The notes: generated by a model not told the origin, from the sequence alone. A stretch of 50,241 nucleotides of DNA from Arthrobacter sp. ISL-28 (GCF_018613875.1 NZ_JAGGPJ010000037.1:1-50241), one strand, 5' to 3'. Shown: positions 41,472-50,207, counted from the first letter of the stretch. Numbers and translations: made by a program.

Positions 41472-42383
41472 TCAGGCCGGACGTTGGCATGACGGGCACC
41501 AGTAAAGTTTGCGGGCAGCGTGCTCGGCCAGGGCCACGGCCGTGCCGCAGATGCGGCAGGGCTGCCCGTGGCGGCGGTAAACGAAATGCGCGTCCTCGGC
41601 GGGCGGCAGCGAACTCCTATCGCCCCAGAAAGCCGCCGTCGTGGTGACGATCCTGCCGTCGCGGACGCCGTCGGCCATCACCGCCGCCGTGTCATCCCAG
41701 AGGAGGCCCGTCGCCTCCGCCGTGAGTTCCCGGCCGGGAAGCATGGGGTCGATGCGCTGGCGGAAGAGGACTTCAGCCCGGTAGACATTTCCGACGCCGG
41801 CGATCACCTTTTGGTCCATCAGCAGCGAGGCCAGCGGGGTCCTGCGGGCGGTAATCCGCCGGATGAAGTCGGCACGGCTGTTATGCAGCGGATCAGGAGT
41901 GCGCAGCGGGTCAGGACCGAGCCGCCGCAGGACCGCCTCGGCCTCGGCCTCGGTGATGGCAGCGCAGGTGGTGGCACCGCGCAGGTCGGCCCAGCCGTGG
42001 TCGCCGACCAGGCGGACCCGCACAGCGCCCACCGGCTCTGGCGGGCCGGCATAACGAGTGTCGCCGTCGGGCACGGCAATGCCGGGCACTTCGCGCTCCC
42101 CCACCTTGCGCGGCGCCCCGATGCTGGAGGCGCCGCGGAACTCGCGGTCGCCGCCGAAGTCCCAGGCGCCGTACAGGCCAAGATGGACGTGCAGCACCAT
42201 TCCGTGCTCAAAATGCAGGAACAGATGCTTGCCGTGCGCATCCGAGTCCACCAGCGTGTGGCCGTCCAGCAGTGCCGCGCCGGCCGCGAAACGTCCCTGC
42301 GGACTGGAGACGGCTAACCGCTCGCCGGCGAAGACGTCCCCGAACTGGCGGGCGAGCCGGCGGATGGAATGCCCCTCGGGCAC
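41472..42383 (-). CDS. nei: Endonuclease VIII-like DNA glycosylase (Fpg/Nei family)
   Basis: This 303-residue base-excision repair enzyme removes oxidised bases, mainly pyrimidines, and nicks the strand. Its N-terminus PEGHSIRRLARQF, with catalytic Pro2 and Glu3, and the zinc finger CRICGTAV...CPSCQ at the C-terminus are diagnostic. The HLGLYGAWDFG segment and overall sequence are closest to mycobacterial Nei1 (Rv2464c). H2TH residues lie around VIAGVGNVYRAEVLF. The start is a GTG at 42383 whose first base is the last base of the rpiB stop (TAGTG), so translation is probably coupled to rpiB. Confidence 0.94.
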   Translation of the reverse strand: MPEGHSIRRLARQFGDVFAGERLAVSSPQGRFAAGAALLDGHTLVDSDAHGKHLFLHFEHGMVLHVHLGLYGAWDFGGDREFRGASSIGAPRKVGEREVPGIAVPDGDTRYAGPPEPVGAVRVRLVGDHGWADLRGATTCAAITEAEAEAVLRRLGPDPLRTPDPLHNSRADFIRRITARRTPLASLLMDQKVIAGVGNVYRAEVLFRQRIDPMLPGRELTAEATGLLWDDTAAVMADGVRDGRIVTTTAAFWGDRSSLPPAEDAHFVYRRHGQPCRICGTAVALAEHAARKLYWCPSCQRPA

Positions 42384-42877
42384 TACTCGACAACCTCGCC
42401 GGTGGTTTCGTAGGCTGCGATCTTGCCGATCCGGCGGATGTGGCGTTCGTCGTTGCTGAAGGGCTCCTGCAGAAACGCCTCGATGAGGGCGGTGGCCTCG
42501 TCAACGCTGTGCTGCCGTCCTCCCACCGCCACGACGTTCGCGTCATTGTGCTGGCGTGCCAGGACGGCGGTGGAGTGGTTCCAGGCGAGGGCGGCACGGG
42601 CGCCCTTGACCTTGTTGGCAGCGATCTGCTCGCCGTTCCCGGAACCTCCCAGCACGATGCCCAGCGCGTGCACGCCGGCCTGCTGGTCCGCCACGACGGC
42701 GAGTGCTGCATTGATGCAGAACGACGGGTAGTCATCCAGTGCGTCGTATTCCTTGGGCCCATGGTCCACCACGTCGTAGCCCTTGGCTGAGAGGTGGCTG
42801 ACCAGGTGGGCGCTCAGCTCCATCCCTGCGTGGTCGGTGGCGATGTGGACCCGCGGGAATGCAGGAGTTGTGGTCAC
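42383..42877 (-). CDS. rpiB: Ribose-5-phosphate isomerase B
   Basis: RpiB interconverts ribulose 5-phosphate and ribose 5-phosphate in the pentose phosphate pathway. The 164-residue protein has the RpiB/LacA fold: IATDHAGMELSAHL, DYPSFCINAA, LGIVLGGSGNGEQIAANKVKG (core GGSGNGEQ, phosphate/substrate loop), ARQHNDANVVAVGGR. As in mycobacterial RpiB, the loop has GGSGNGEQ rather than the GTGIG with a catalytic Cys of E. coli, so a Glu probably acts as the base. The start is GTG at 42877, with GGAAG 6 bases upstream. It overlaps nei by one base; the rpiB-nei pair is conserved in actinobacteria. Confidence 0.95.
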   Translation of the reverse strand: MTTTPAFPRVHIATDHAGMELSAHLVSHLSAKGYDVVDHGPKEYDALDDYPSFCINAALAVVADQQAGVHALGIVLGGSGNGEQIAANKVKGARAALAWNHSTAVLARQHNDANVVAVGGRQHSVDEATALIEAFLQEPFSNDERHIRRIGKIAAYETTGEVVE

Positions 42878-42970
42878 GGTAGCTTCCGTTCAATCATGAG
42901 CACCGGGGCGCGGCCGGGCTGGTACAGGTCAAATCAACAGATCCAAGAGTACTAGGTGCATCTTCCCGGG

Positions 42971-43987
42971 CTAGGAGTCTGCGTCGCCCTGGGAAGGAGA
43001 AGGGCCTTCCCCCCGTGCCCGCGCGGCCACCCGCGTGAGTACTTCCGCGAGGCGCTCCGCCGATGCCGAGTTCCCGCCGCTCACCGCCAGGCGGTGGCCA
43101 TCGGTCTTGCGCACGACGACGGCGGGCCCGCTGCTCACGAGCACGGCTGCTGTTCCGCCGTGGTTGCGGTAGCCCCAGCCGCCATAGTCGGCCGCCCGGA
43201 CGTCCGCCGGAGCGGCAGCCGAGATGGCCGCCGCGGGCACGTCCACCACCCGAAGTACCCCGGCAACGAAAACCCTGAGTCCGCTGCGGTCCGCCGTGAC
43301 ACGCGCGAACAGAAAGGCCGCACCGATGATGGCTGCGGCAACGAGCAGGGCACCCAGCCAGGGAACGGCAATGGAAATGAGTAAGGCTGGGAACAGGCTC
43401 GCAATGCCGATCATGACAAAGACGGAGCTGCGGGCGTGAACCCATAATCTGATCGAGTCGGTGGCCAGCTCGGGATCAAGTTCCAGTTCCAGGGCCTGCT
43501 GCAGGGCGCGGTCATCTTCCGGCGTCCACTGCTGGTCCGCCTTGAAAACGAATCCCATGATGACGCCAAGCGAGAGAGCGGCCCCGCTCCCCATGGCCAG
43601 CACGATGAGGTCCACTTCGGAATCCCGGGCGTCGGCCACACCGGCCTGGCCCACCAGGCCCGCCGCGAGCACGCTCGTCACGAACAGGCTCACCGTCAGG
43701 CCCGCGCCCATCATGATGCGCCGCATCACCGTGGGACGCGAAACGGGGACGGCCTGCAGGAGCACAAGCCACCCGGTCAGGACGATCATGGCGGCCCCGC
43801 CCCCCACATAGGCGGCAAACGGCGCAAAACTGGCGCCGCCGCCGTCGTCCCACCGGACTGCCAGAGGATCCGGAAGATCGGGCCGCAGCAACATGGCGCT
43901 CACCGCGAAAGCGACCGCCAGCAGTATGGGAAACCCTATTGCGAAGCGCAGCGCCTTGATGTCCACCGATTCGAGGAACTTTCCCAT
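42971..43987 (-). CDS. Multi-pass membrane protein with a DUF1648-like N-terminus
   Basis: This 338-residue protein has about six hydrophobic segments: two near the N-terminus (ALRFAIGFPILLAVAFAVSA, AMIVLTGWLVLLQAV), two around residues 90-150 and a pair around 190-230 (VFVMIGIASLFPALLISIAV). A soluble C-terminal domain of about 100 residues follows (GLRVFVAGVLRVVDVPAAAI). LPDPLAVRW between the first segments resembles DUF1648, a domain of Gram-positive membrane proteins of unclear role. The ATG at 43987 has TAGCGT ending 6 bases upstream and no binding site, so it is probably leaderless. Function unknown. Confidence 0.82.
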   Translation of the reverse strand: MGKFLESVDIKALRFAIGFPILLAVAFAVSAMLLRPDLPDPLAVRWDDGGGASFAPFAAYVGGGAAMIVLTGWLVLLQAVPVSRPTVMRRIMMGAGLTVSLFVTSVLAAGLVGQAGVADARDSEVDLIVLAMGSGAALSLGVIMGFVFKADQQWTPEDDRALQQALELELDPELATDSIRLWVHARSSVFVMIGIASLFPALLISIAVPWLGALLVAAAIIGAAFLFARVTADRSGLRVFVAGVLRVVDVPAAAISAAAPADVRAADYGGWGYRNHGGTAAVLVSSGPAVVVRKTDGHRLAVSGGNSASAERLAEVLTRVAARARGEGPSPSQGDADS

Positions 43988-43993
43988 GCGTTA

Positions 43994-43999
43994 ACGCTA
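43994..43999 (-). promoter_or_regulatory. -10 element of a leaderless promoter
   Basis: TAGCGT on the minus strand ends exactly 6 bases before the ATG at 43987. Confidence 0.5.
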
Positions 44000-44113
44000 C
44001 CCCCGCAGCCTCGCTGCCGGGGACCGGGAAAGTGATCCAGGCAACTTGCCAAAGACCCGGGAAATGAAAGAATGGCTTCACAGTAACGACCACCACCCTC
44101 CGGAGGCACAATC

Positions 44114-46675
44114 TTGCCTGGCATGAACCTGACGCGCGCCGAAGCACGCGAACGCGCCGATCTGATCAACGTCGATTCCTACCATGTCACCCTGGACCTG
44201 ACCAGGGGCGAGAACGTCTTCGGTTCCACCACCACGGTAAATTTCAGCGCCGCGGCCGGATCCTCCACGTTCATCGACGCCGTGACGGACGCCGTTCACA
44301 GCGTGACGCTGAATGGCCGGGAACTGGACCCTTTCGAGGTTTCGGACGGCATCCGCATCCAGCTCCCGGACCTTGCTGGGCAGAACGAGCTCACAGTAGT
44401 GGCCGACGCTCCCTATATGAACACCGGCGAGGGGCTGCACCGCTTTGTTGACCCGGTGGACGGTGAGGTTTACCTGTACACCCAGTTCGAGGTGCCGGAC
44501 GCGCGCCGCATGTTCGCCGTCTTCGAGCAGCCGGACCTCAAGGCCACGTTCAAGTTCACGGTGACGGCGCCGTCACACTGGGACATTGTCTCGAATTCCC
44601 CCACCCCGTCGCCGGTGTCGACATCCCCCGGACCAGAGGGTGCTGCCCGTTCCATCTGGGAGTTCGCCCCCACGCCGCCACTCTCTTCCTATGTCACCGC
44701 GCTGATCGCCGGCCCCTATCAGTCGGTGCGCAGCGATGTGACGGGCTCCGACGGCCGTGTCATTCCGCTCGGAGTGTTCGCCCGGAAGTCGCTCATGCAG
44801 TACCTGGACGCGGACAACATCTTCGAACTGACCCGCCAGGGCTTCGAATTCTTCGAGGCGCAGTTCGGCTGCCCCTACCCGTTTGAAAAGTATGACCAGC
44901 TCTTCGTGCCGGAATTCAACGCCGGCGCCATGGAAAACGCCGGGGCCGTGACCATCCTGGAAGGCTACGTTTTCCGCGGCAAGGTTCCCGAAGCACAGGT
45001 GGAGCGCCGCGCCATCACGGTCCTGCACGAACTGGCGCATATGTGGTTTGGCGACTTGGTGACGATGCGCTGGTGGAACGACCTCTGGCTCAACGAATCC
45101 TTTGCGGAGTACATGTCCCACCTCGCCGCCGTGGAGAATACTAAGTTCCAGAGCGCCTGGACCACCTTCGCCTCAGTGGAGAAATCCTGGGCCTACCGCC
45201 AGGACCAGCTACCCACGACCCACCCGATTTTCGCCGAGATCAATGACCTCCAGGACGTGGAGGTCAACTTCGACGGCATCACCTACGCCAAGGGCGCCTC
45301 CGTGCTGCGCCAGCTCGTGGCCTGGGTGGGGCCTGAGCAGTTCATGTCCGGGGTCCGCGAATACTTCGCCAAGCACGCCTGGCGCAACACGGAGCTGGGC
45401 GATCTCATGATCGAGCTGGAGAAGGCCAGCGGACGGGACCTGGACCAGTGGGGACACCTCTGGCTGGAAACGGCAGGGGTGAACACTCTCGAGCCCGAGC
45501 TGACCCTTGATGCGGACGGCACCATTTCCGGGTTCGCCATCCTCCAGTCGGCCGTAGCCGAGCAGCCGACCCTCCGGCCGCACCGGCTCGCCGTAGGGTT
45601 CTATGACGTCACGGACGAGGGAAAGCTCGAGCGCGTCCACCGTGAGGAGCTCGACGTCGACGGCCAACGCACCGACGTGCCGGCGCTCGCCGGGCTGCGG
45701 CAGCCGGACCTCATCCTGCTCAACGACGACGATCTCGCCTACGCCAAGGTGCGGCTTGATGAGAAGTCGCTGGCCACTGCCAAGTCGCATCTGAAGGACT
45801 TCCGGGAGAGCCTCCCCCGCACGTTGGTCTGGGGTTCGGCCTGGGACGCCGCCCGCGACGGCGAGACCCCGGCGCGCGGCTACGTGGACCTGATCCTGGC
45901 CAACATCGCCGCTGAAAGCGACTCGTCGGTGATCCTGGTCCAGCTGCGCCAGCTGGCTACCACGCTGACCTTCTATGTGGCCGAGGAACACCGAGAAGCC
46001 ACCATGGTGGCGGCCGGAGACCGGCTCTGGGATCTCGCCTCGGCGGTGCCCGGGGGTTCGGATGCCCAGCTGCAGTTCGTGAAGTCGTACGCGCTGCTGG
46101 CCCGGAGTGGACAGCAGCTGGACACCGTTGCCGGGCTTTTGGAGGGCTCCGTCACGCTGCCCGGGCTGACGGTGGACCAGGACCTGCGCTGGGAACTTGT
46201 GGCATCCCTCGTGGTCGGCGGACGGGCCGGGCAGGAGCAGATCGACGCCGAGCTTGCACGGGACAACACCTCCAGCGGGCAGAATGCGGCCGCGCTGGCA
46301 GAGGCCGCCATCCCCACGCCCGAGGCCAAGGCAGCGGCCTGGGAGTCAATCGTGGTCACAGGCGAGCTTTCCAACGCCATCCAGGCTTCGGCCGTCGCCG
46401 GCTTCACGAGGGTGCTGGACACCGCCCTGCTCGAGCCGTACTCGGAGAAGTACTTCCAGGCGGTTCCGGGGATCGTTGCTGAGCGCACTCACGCGCTCGC
46501 CCAGCAGATCGTCGTCGGGCTGTACCCGGCGCAGTTGACCACACAGGCGACCGTGGACCGGACGGACGACTTCCTTGCGGCGCTTCCGGAGGACAGCGCG
46601 GCGCTGCGCCGCATGATGCTGGAAAACCGAGACGGCGTTGCGAGGGCGCTGCGGGCACGCGCGGCTGATATCTAG
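44114..46675 (+). CDS. pepN: Aminopeptidase N (M1 family)
   Basis: PepN is a zinc aminopeptidase that trims N-terminal residues and finishes the breakdown of peptides released by Clp and proteasomal proteases. The 853-residue protein has the exopeptidase motif GAMENAG (near residue 271), the zinc motif HELAH (305-309) followed by the third ligand Glu in NESFAEYMS, and the ERAP1-like C-terminal helical domain. The start is a TTG at 44114: GGAGG stands 7 bases before it, whereas the ATG at 44123 would be 16 bases away. Homologues lie near rpiB and glbO in Mycobacterium tuberculosis (Rv2467). Confidence 0.97.
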   Translation: MPGMNLTRAEARERADLINVDSYHVTLDLTRGENVFGSTTTVNFSAAAGSSTFIDAVTDAVHSVTLNGRELDPFEVSDGIRIQLPDLAGQNELTVVADAPYMNTGEGLHRFVDPVDGEVYLYTQFEVPDARRMFAVFEQPDLKATFKFTVTAPSHWDIVSNSPTPSPVSTSPGPEGAARSIWEFAPTPPLSSYVTALIAGPYQSVRSDVTGSDGRVIPLGVFARKSLMQYLDADNIFELTRQGFEFFEAQFGCPYPFEKYDQLFVPEFNAGAMENAGAVTILEGYVFRGKVPEAQVERRAITVLHELAHMWFGDLVTMRWWNDLWLNESFAEYMSHLAAVENTKFQSAWTTFASVEKSWAYRQDQLPTTHPIFAEINDLQDVEVNFDGITYAKGASVLRQLVAWVGPEQFMSGVREYFAKHAWRNTELGDLMIELEKASGRDLDQWGHLWLETAGVNTLEPELTLDADGTISGFAILQSAVAEQPTLRPHRLAVGFYDVTDEGKLERVHREELDVDGQRTDVPALAGLRQPDLILLNDDDLAYAKVRLDEKSLATAKSHLKDFRESLPRTLVWGSAWDAARDGETPARGYVDLILANIAAESDSSVILVQLRQLATTLTFYVAEEHREATMVAAGDRLWDLASAVPGGSDAQLQFVKSYALLARSGQQLDTVAGLLEGSVTLPGLTVDQDLRWELVASLVVGGRAGQEQIDAELARDNTSSGQNAAALAEAAIPTPEAKAAAWESIVVTGELSNAIQASAVAGFTRVLDTALLEPYSEKYFQAVPGIVAERTHALAQQIVVGLYPAQLTTQATVDRTDDFLAALPEDSAALRRMMLENRDGVARALRARAADI

Positions 46676-46695
46676 GAGCAGGCATGTAGGTATAG

Positions 46696-46721
46696 CGGGC
46701 GCCCGGCACCGCGGGCGCCCG
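46696..46721. terminator. Tandem GC palindromes after pepN
   Basis: CGGGCGCCCG occurs twice (46696-46705 and 46712-46721) separated by GCACCG, able to pair with each other as a strong hairpin. There is no T run, so it is a weak or Rho-assisted terminator at best. Confidence 0.5.
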
Positions 46722-46732
46722 TCACCGGCGTC

Positions 46733-46738
46733 TAAACT
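46733..46738 (+). promoter_or_regulatory. -10 element of a leaderless promoter (OsmC gene)
   Basis: TAAACT ends exactly 6 bases before the ATG at 46745; no binding site is present. Confidence 0.5.
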
Positions 46739-46744
46739 GGCGGC

Positions 46745-47236
46745 ATGGCCCTTGACGAGCACCACTATTCGCTGACTGTTCGCTGGACCGGCAACTTGGG
46801 AAGCGGCACGTCGTCCTACCGGGAGTACTCCCGGGACCACGATGTCGAAATTCCCGGGCTGCCGGTCCTCAAGGGCTCCGCCGACCCCACGTTCCATGGA
46901 GACCGCTCGCGGTACAACCCGGAACAGCTGCTGCTCACGGCGCTCGCGCAGTGCCACATGCTGTCCTTCCTGCACGTGGCGGTGCGGCACGGCGTCGTCG
47001 TCCAGTCCTATGAGGACCATGCCACAGGCACAATGCGGCTCAACCGGGATGGCAGCGGCCAGTTCGAGAGCGTGACCCTCCGGCCGCAGGTGACGGTGGC
47101 TGAGCCGGTCCCCGCAGATCTTGCCGAGGAGATGCACCGGCAGGCCAACGCGGTGTGTTTCATCGCCCGCAGCGTAAATTTCCCCGTGATGCACGCTCCT
47201 GTTACCACAGCGGCCGGAAGCAAGCCACCGGCATAA
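46745..47236 (+). CDS. OsmC/Ohr family peroxiredoxin-like protein
   Basis: This 163-residue protein belongs to the OsmC family of thiol peroxidases that reduce organic hydroperoxides. Both family cysteines are present: Cys70 in LAQCHMLSFLHV and Cys138 in ANAVCFIARSVNFPV. The N-terminal strand VRWTGNLGSGTSSYREYSRDH and the NPEQLLLTAL helix are typical of the OsmC-like subgroup rather than strict Ohr. The enzyme would act in the cytosol, probably with a low-molecular thiol or lipoamide. A TAAACT element 6 bases upstream of the ATG and no binding site suggest a leaderless mRNA. Confidence 0.93.
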   Translation: MALDEHHYSLTVRWTGNLGSGTSSYREYSRDHDVEIPGLPVLKGSADPTFHGDRSRYNPEQLLLTALAQCHMLSFLHVAVRHGVVVQSYEDHATGTMRLNRDGSGQFESVTLRPQVTVAEPVPADLAEEMHRQANAVCFIARSVNFPVMHAPVTTAAGSKPPA

Positions 47237-47335
47237 TCCCGCTACCCTTAAAAGGGAACAGAGCCCACACCGCCGCGCGGACGCCGGCGGAACCATCCGG
47301 CTGGCGCCGGAGAGCAACAAGGAGCATCCCTACAG

Positions 47336-48007
47336 ATGTACAGCATGTTTACAACGCCTTCCGCCTCGTTGGAACCCGACGGGTTCAATGTCGCCGGAAT
47401 CGCGATCAGCCTCGGCGCTGGCGTCCTCCTGTGGCTGCTGGCGAGCTTCCTGATCTCCCGGATCACCAAGCGGGTCGCCAGCGGAACAACGCTTTTCAAG
47501 AAGCCGCATTTCCGGTGGGTCGCTCCCGCGCTGCGTGCCCTGGACCATGAACGGCGGGTTCAGCGGGCCAACACCATCGGGTCGCTGCTGAACAGCGTGA
47601 TCGGCGTGGTCCTCGCCGTCATCACCAGCATCTATGTGCTCAAGAACCTCGACGTCGATGTGGCACCGCTGCTGACCAGCGTCGGTATTCTCGGTATCGC
47701 CATCGGCTTTGGCGCCCAGCAGCTCATCCGCGACTTCCTGGCCGGCATCTTCATCACCATCGAGGACCAGTACGGGATCGGCGACATCATTGAAACCAGC
47801 GAAGTCGTGGGCGTCGTGGAGTCGATCGGGCTGCGGATCACGCGCGTCAGGGACGAGAACGGCGCCATCTGGTACCTGCGCAACGGCGAAATCCTCCGGG
47901 TGGGCAACCGTTCGCAGGGCAATTATGTGGCTCCCGTGGAGGAGCCGGACGCCGGGCCGCTCGAAGCTGAAGCACAGCACGGACCGCAGCAAAAGGCCGG
48001 AGAATAG
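47336..48007 (+). CDS. Small-conductance mechanosensitive channel (MscS family)
   Basis: This 223-residue channel has three likely membrane segments (AGIAISLGAGVLLWLLASFL; SLLNSVIGVVLAVITSIYVL; VAPLLTSVGILGIAIGFGAQ). The third leads into the pore helix and the QQLIRDFLAGIFITIEDQYGIGD motif, followed by the beta domain (VVGVVESIGLRITRVRD, YLRNGEILRVGN). The C-terminal alpha/beta cage domain of E. coli MscS is missing, as in many short actinobacterial homologues. Such channels release solutes on hypo-osmotic shock. The ATG at 47336 has AGGAG about 11 bases upstream. It ends 2 bases before glbO. Confidence 0.92.
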   Translation: MYSMFTTPSASLEPDGFNVAGIAISLGAGVLLWLLASFLISRITKRVASGTTLFKKPHFRWVAPALRALDHERRVQRANTIGSLLNSVIGVVLAVITSIYVLKNLDVDVAPLLTSVGILGIAIGFGAQQLIRDFLAGIFITIEDQYGIGDIIETSEVVGVVESIGLRITRVRDENGAIWYLRNGEILRVGNRSQGNYVAPVEEPDAGPLEAEAQHGPQQKAGE

Positions 48008-48009
48008 CC

Positions 48010-48471
48010 ATGACCCTGCCCACTCCCTCTGAACCCAATGCGCCCCGGCAGCTGATGCGCAATGATCCTTTCAGCCAGCCCGGGTACACCGACAACTTCT
48101 ACGACGCCGTGGGTGGCCACGAGACCTTCGTGAAGCTCATCGATGTGTTCTATGACGGCGTGGCGACCGACCCGCTGTTGCGGCCGATGTATCCCGAGGA
48201 GGACCTCGGCCCGGCAAAGCGGCGGTTCCTGATGTTCCTGGAACAGTACTGGGGCGGGCCCACTACCTACGGCGAGGAACGCGGCCATCCCCGGCTGCGC
48301 ATGCGCCACATGCCGTTCCAGGTGACGCCGGAGGCCAAGGACCGCTGGCTGCACCACATGCGCGCGGCCGTGGATTCGCTGGAGCTTCCTCCGCTGTACG
48401 AGGGCACCCTGTGGGATTACATGGAGCGGGCCGCGCTCTCCATGGTCAACAGCCCGTCGTCCGCTTCCTAG
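48010..48471 (+). CDS. glbO: Group II truncated hemoglobin (trHbO)
   Basis: This 153-residue 2-on-2 globin shows the group II pattern: FYDAVGGHETFVKLIDVFYDGV, a PMYPEEDLGPAKRRF helix and the proximal His in LRMRHMPFQV, with Trp in the G helix (DRWLHHM). Group II globins bind oxygen tightly and are linked to respiration and to protection from NO and peroxide. The 20-residue N-terminal extension is a little longer than in mycobacterial GlbO (Rv2470). It starts 2 bases after the mscS stop, so the two are cotranscribed. Its TAG stop is shared in a CTAG with the convergent gene. Confidence 0.95.
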   Translation: MTLPTPSEPNAPRQLMRNDPFSQPGYTDNFYDAVGGHETFVKLIDVFYDGVATDPLLRPMYPEEDLGPAKRRFLMFLEQYWGGPTTYGEERGHPRLRMRHMPFQVTPEAKDRWLHHMRAAVDSLELPPLYEGTLWDYMERAALSMVNSPSSAS

Positions 48472-49172
48472 TTTCCCGCGGAGTTTCGGCTGCCGGCTTC
48501 CGTCGGTGCTGACAGCAGGCCGGCACCTGTCCTGGCCAGGACGTGCCCGCGGCTGCCGCTGAGGCGGAACCAGCGACCTGCCCGGTAGAGGCGCTGTTCG
48601 TCGTCGCCCAGGAAGCCTAGTGCGAGTGCGGCGAAGGCGGCGCCGGCGGGAAGCCCGGAGCGGCCTTCCAGTTCGCGGCCCCAGACTGCAGCGCGGGCGT
48701 TGTTCACGATGAGGGCACCCGGCTTGTCCGGTACGATTCCGGCCACCTCGCCGATGCCCGCCTCGGCGGCCGCCCGCAGCTCGCTGTCGGGAACGGAGCC
48801 GATCAGCTCCCAGCCGGCCCGCGGGGCGCCGACGCCCGCCCAGGATTCGGTGACGGTCGACGGCGGGAGCGGCAGCTCGGCGTCGTTCTCCCCTGCCCGG
48901 GCCAGCCGGTCGAGGACTGCAGCCAGCGGCACCGTGACGTCCGTGGTGGACGGTTCGGCCAGACCCATGGTTCGGAGTCCAAGGATGGTGGGCGTGGATT
49001 CTCCCAGGATCCGGGGCCGGAGCACACAGACGTAGGCGGCCAGGACCGGGCCGGCGGCCTGAAGGCGGATGGCGCCGTCGTCAATGGCTTTGGCGCGGGT
49101 GGCGTAGGTGCGGAGATCGGCAAGATCCCGGGGGTCCGCGAAGCGGAAAGACTGGGTGAGGAGATCAGACAC
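48468..49172 (-). CDS. Uncharacterised protein
   Basis: This 234-residue soluble protein has no motif that I recognise. It is rich in Ala, Gly and Leu, with segments such as LAAYVCVLRPRILGESTPTI, IVPDKPGALIVNNARAA and GAAFAALALGFLGDDE. The last suggests an alpha/beta fold with a C-terminal helical region. The start is GTG at 49172, because TAGTGT ends 7 bases upstream in a leaderless pattern; a longer reading to 49232 would run into the divergent tesB start. It is convergent with glbO, sharing four bases at the stop codons. Confidence 0.75.
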   Translation of the reverse strand: MSDLLTQSFRFADPRDLADLRTYATRAKAIDDGAIRLQAAGPVLAAYVCVLRPRILGESTPTILGLRTMGLAEPSTTDVTVPLAAVLDRLARAGENDAELPLPPSTVTESWAGVGAPRAGWELIGSVPDSELRAAAEAGIGEVAGIVPDKPGALIVNNARAAVWGRELEGRSGLPAGAAFAALALGFLGDDEQRLYRAGRWFRLSGSRGHVLARTGAGLLSAPTEAGSRNSAGN

Positions 49173-49179
49173 ATCTAAA

Positions 49180-49185
49180 ACACTA
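49180..49185 (-). promoter_or_regulatory. -10 element of a leaderless promoter
   Basis: TAGTGT on the minus strand ends 7 bases before the GTG at 49172. It is divergent from the tesB promoter within about 60 bases. Confidence 0.4.
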
Positions 49186-49223
49186 CCGGCTGGGGCTCGG
49201 TTGAGCGCTGCCGGGCCGACGTC

Positions 49224-49229
49224 TAGAGT
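49224..49229 (+). promoter_or_regulatory. -10 element of a leaderless promoter (tesB)
   Basis: TAGAGT ends exactly 6 bases before the ATG at 49236, with no binding site between. Confidence 0.5.
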
Positions 49230-49235
49230 CAAACC

Positions 49236-50207
49236 ATGACTGAAGCGGACGCCGGATTGCAGGAATTACCCACGAACGACCCCACTACGTCCCTGATCGA
49301 GCTGCTGGATCTCGGCGAACTTGAGGGTGCCCGCACCGATGAGGACATCTTCATGGGCCCATCCCAGCGTCAGCCGCACCAGCGGGTCTTTGGCGGCCAG
49401 GTGCTGGCGCAGTCCCTCATTGCAGGAATGCGAACCGTGGAGGCAGACCGGACGGTGCATTCAATGCACGCTTATTTTCTCCGGCCCGGCGACGCAGACG
49501 CGCCCATCACATTCGGGGTGCAGCGGCTGCGGGACGGCCGGTCATTCTCGGCACGCCGGGTCCATGCATACCAGGAGGGCAAGCCGATCCTGTCCATGAT
49601 CGCCTCGTTCCAGGCCGGGGACGAGGGCATCGAGCACCAGTCCGAGATGCCGGCCGGAATCCCGGATCCGGAGTCCCTCCCCAGCACCGCCGACCTGCTG
49701 GGCAAGTTCGACCACCCCGTGGCGCGGCACTGGGCCTATGAACGGCCGTTCGACATCCGACACGTGGATCCCGCCCTCTACGTCGCAGCCACCGGCAAGA
49801 AGGAAGCCCGCAATGCCGTCTGGATGAAGACCTTCAGCCGCATGCCGGACGACGCCAATACCCACCGGGCTGCTTTGGCCTACGCCAGCGACTACACGCT
49901 GCTTGAATCAATCCTGCGCAAGCACGGGCTGAGCTGGATCACGCCGGGAATGAGCGTTGCCAGTCTGGACCACGCGATGTGGTGGCACCGGCCGGTGCGG
50001 GTGGACGAGTGGCTGCTCTATGTGCAGGAATCGCCCAGCGCCCAGGGTGCCCGAGGGCTTGCCACCGGGAAGATCTTCAACCGCGACGGCCTGCATGTGG
50101 CGTCCGTGGCCCAGGAAGGCATGGTCCGGGTGCCCACCGATCTGAAGAGCAAGGTGGCGGGTGCCTTCCAGACCAAAGTCCTGCAGCATCAGATGCGCAA
50201 GGGCTGA
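49236..50207 (+). CDS. tesB: Acyl-CoA thioesterase II
   Basis: TesB hydrolyses medium- and long-chain acyl-CoA to free fatty acids and CoA. The 323-residue protein has the double hot-dog fold: QRVFGGQVLAQSLIAGMRTV, HSMHAYFLRPGD, the catalytic Asp in ALAYASDYTLLES, SLDHAMWWHRP and the Gln in VASVAQEGMVR. The Asp-Thr-Gln active-site pattern of the E. coli enzyme appears retained. The ATG at 49236 is preceded by TAGAGT at leaderless spacing. The gene is complete; the last 34 bases of the window are non-coding. Confidence 0.95.
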   Translation: MTEADAGLQELPTNDPTTSLIELLDLGELEGARTDEDIFMGPSQRQPHQRVFGGQVLAQSLIAGMRTVEADRTVHSMHAYFLRPGDADAPITFGVQRLRDGRSFSARRVHAYQEGKPILSMIASFQAGDEGIEHQSEMPAGIPDPESLPSTADLLGKFDHPVARHWAYERPFDIRHVDPALYVAATGKKEARNAVWMKTFSRMPDDANTHRAALAYASDYTLLESILRKHGLSWITPGMSVASLDHAMWWHRPVRVDEWLLYVQESPSAQGARGLATGKIFNRDGLHVASVAQEGMVRVPTDLKSKVAGAFQTKVLQHQMRKG

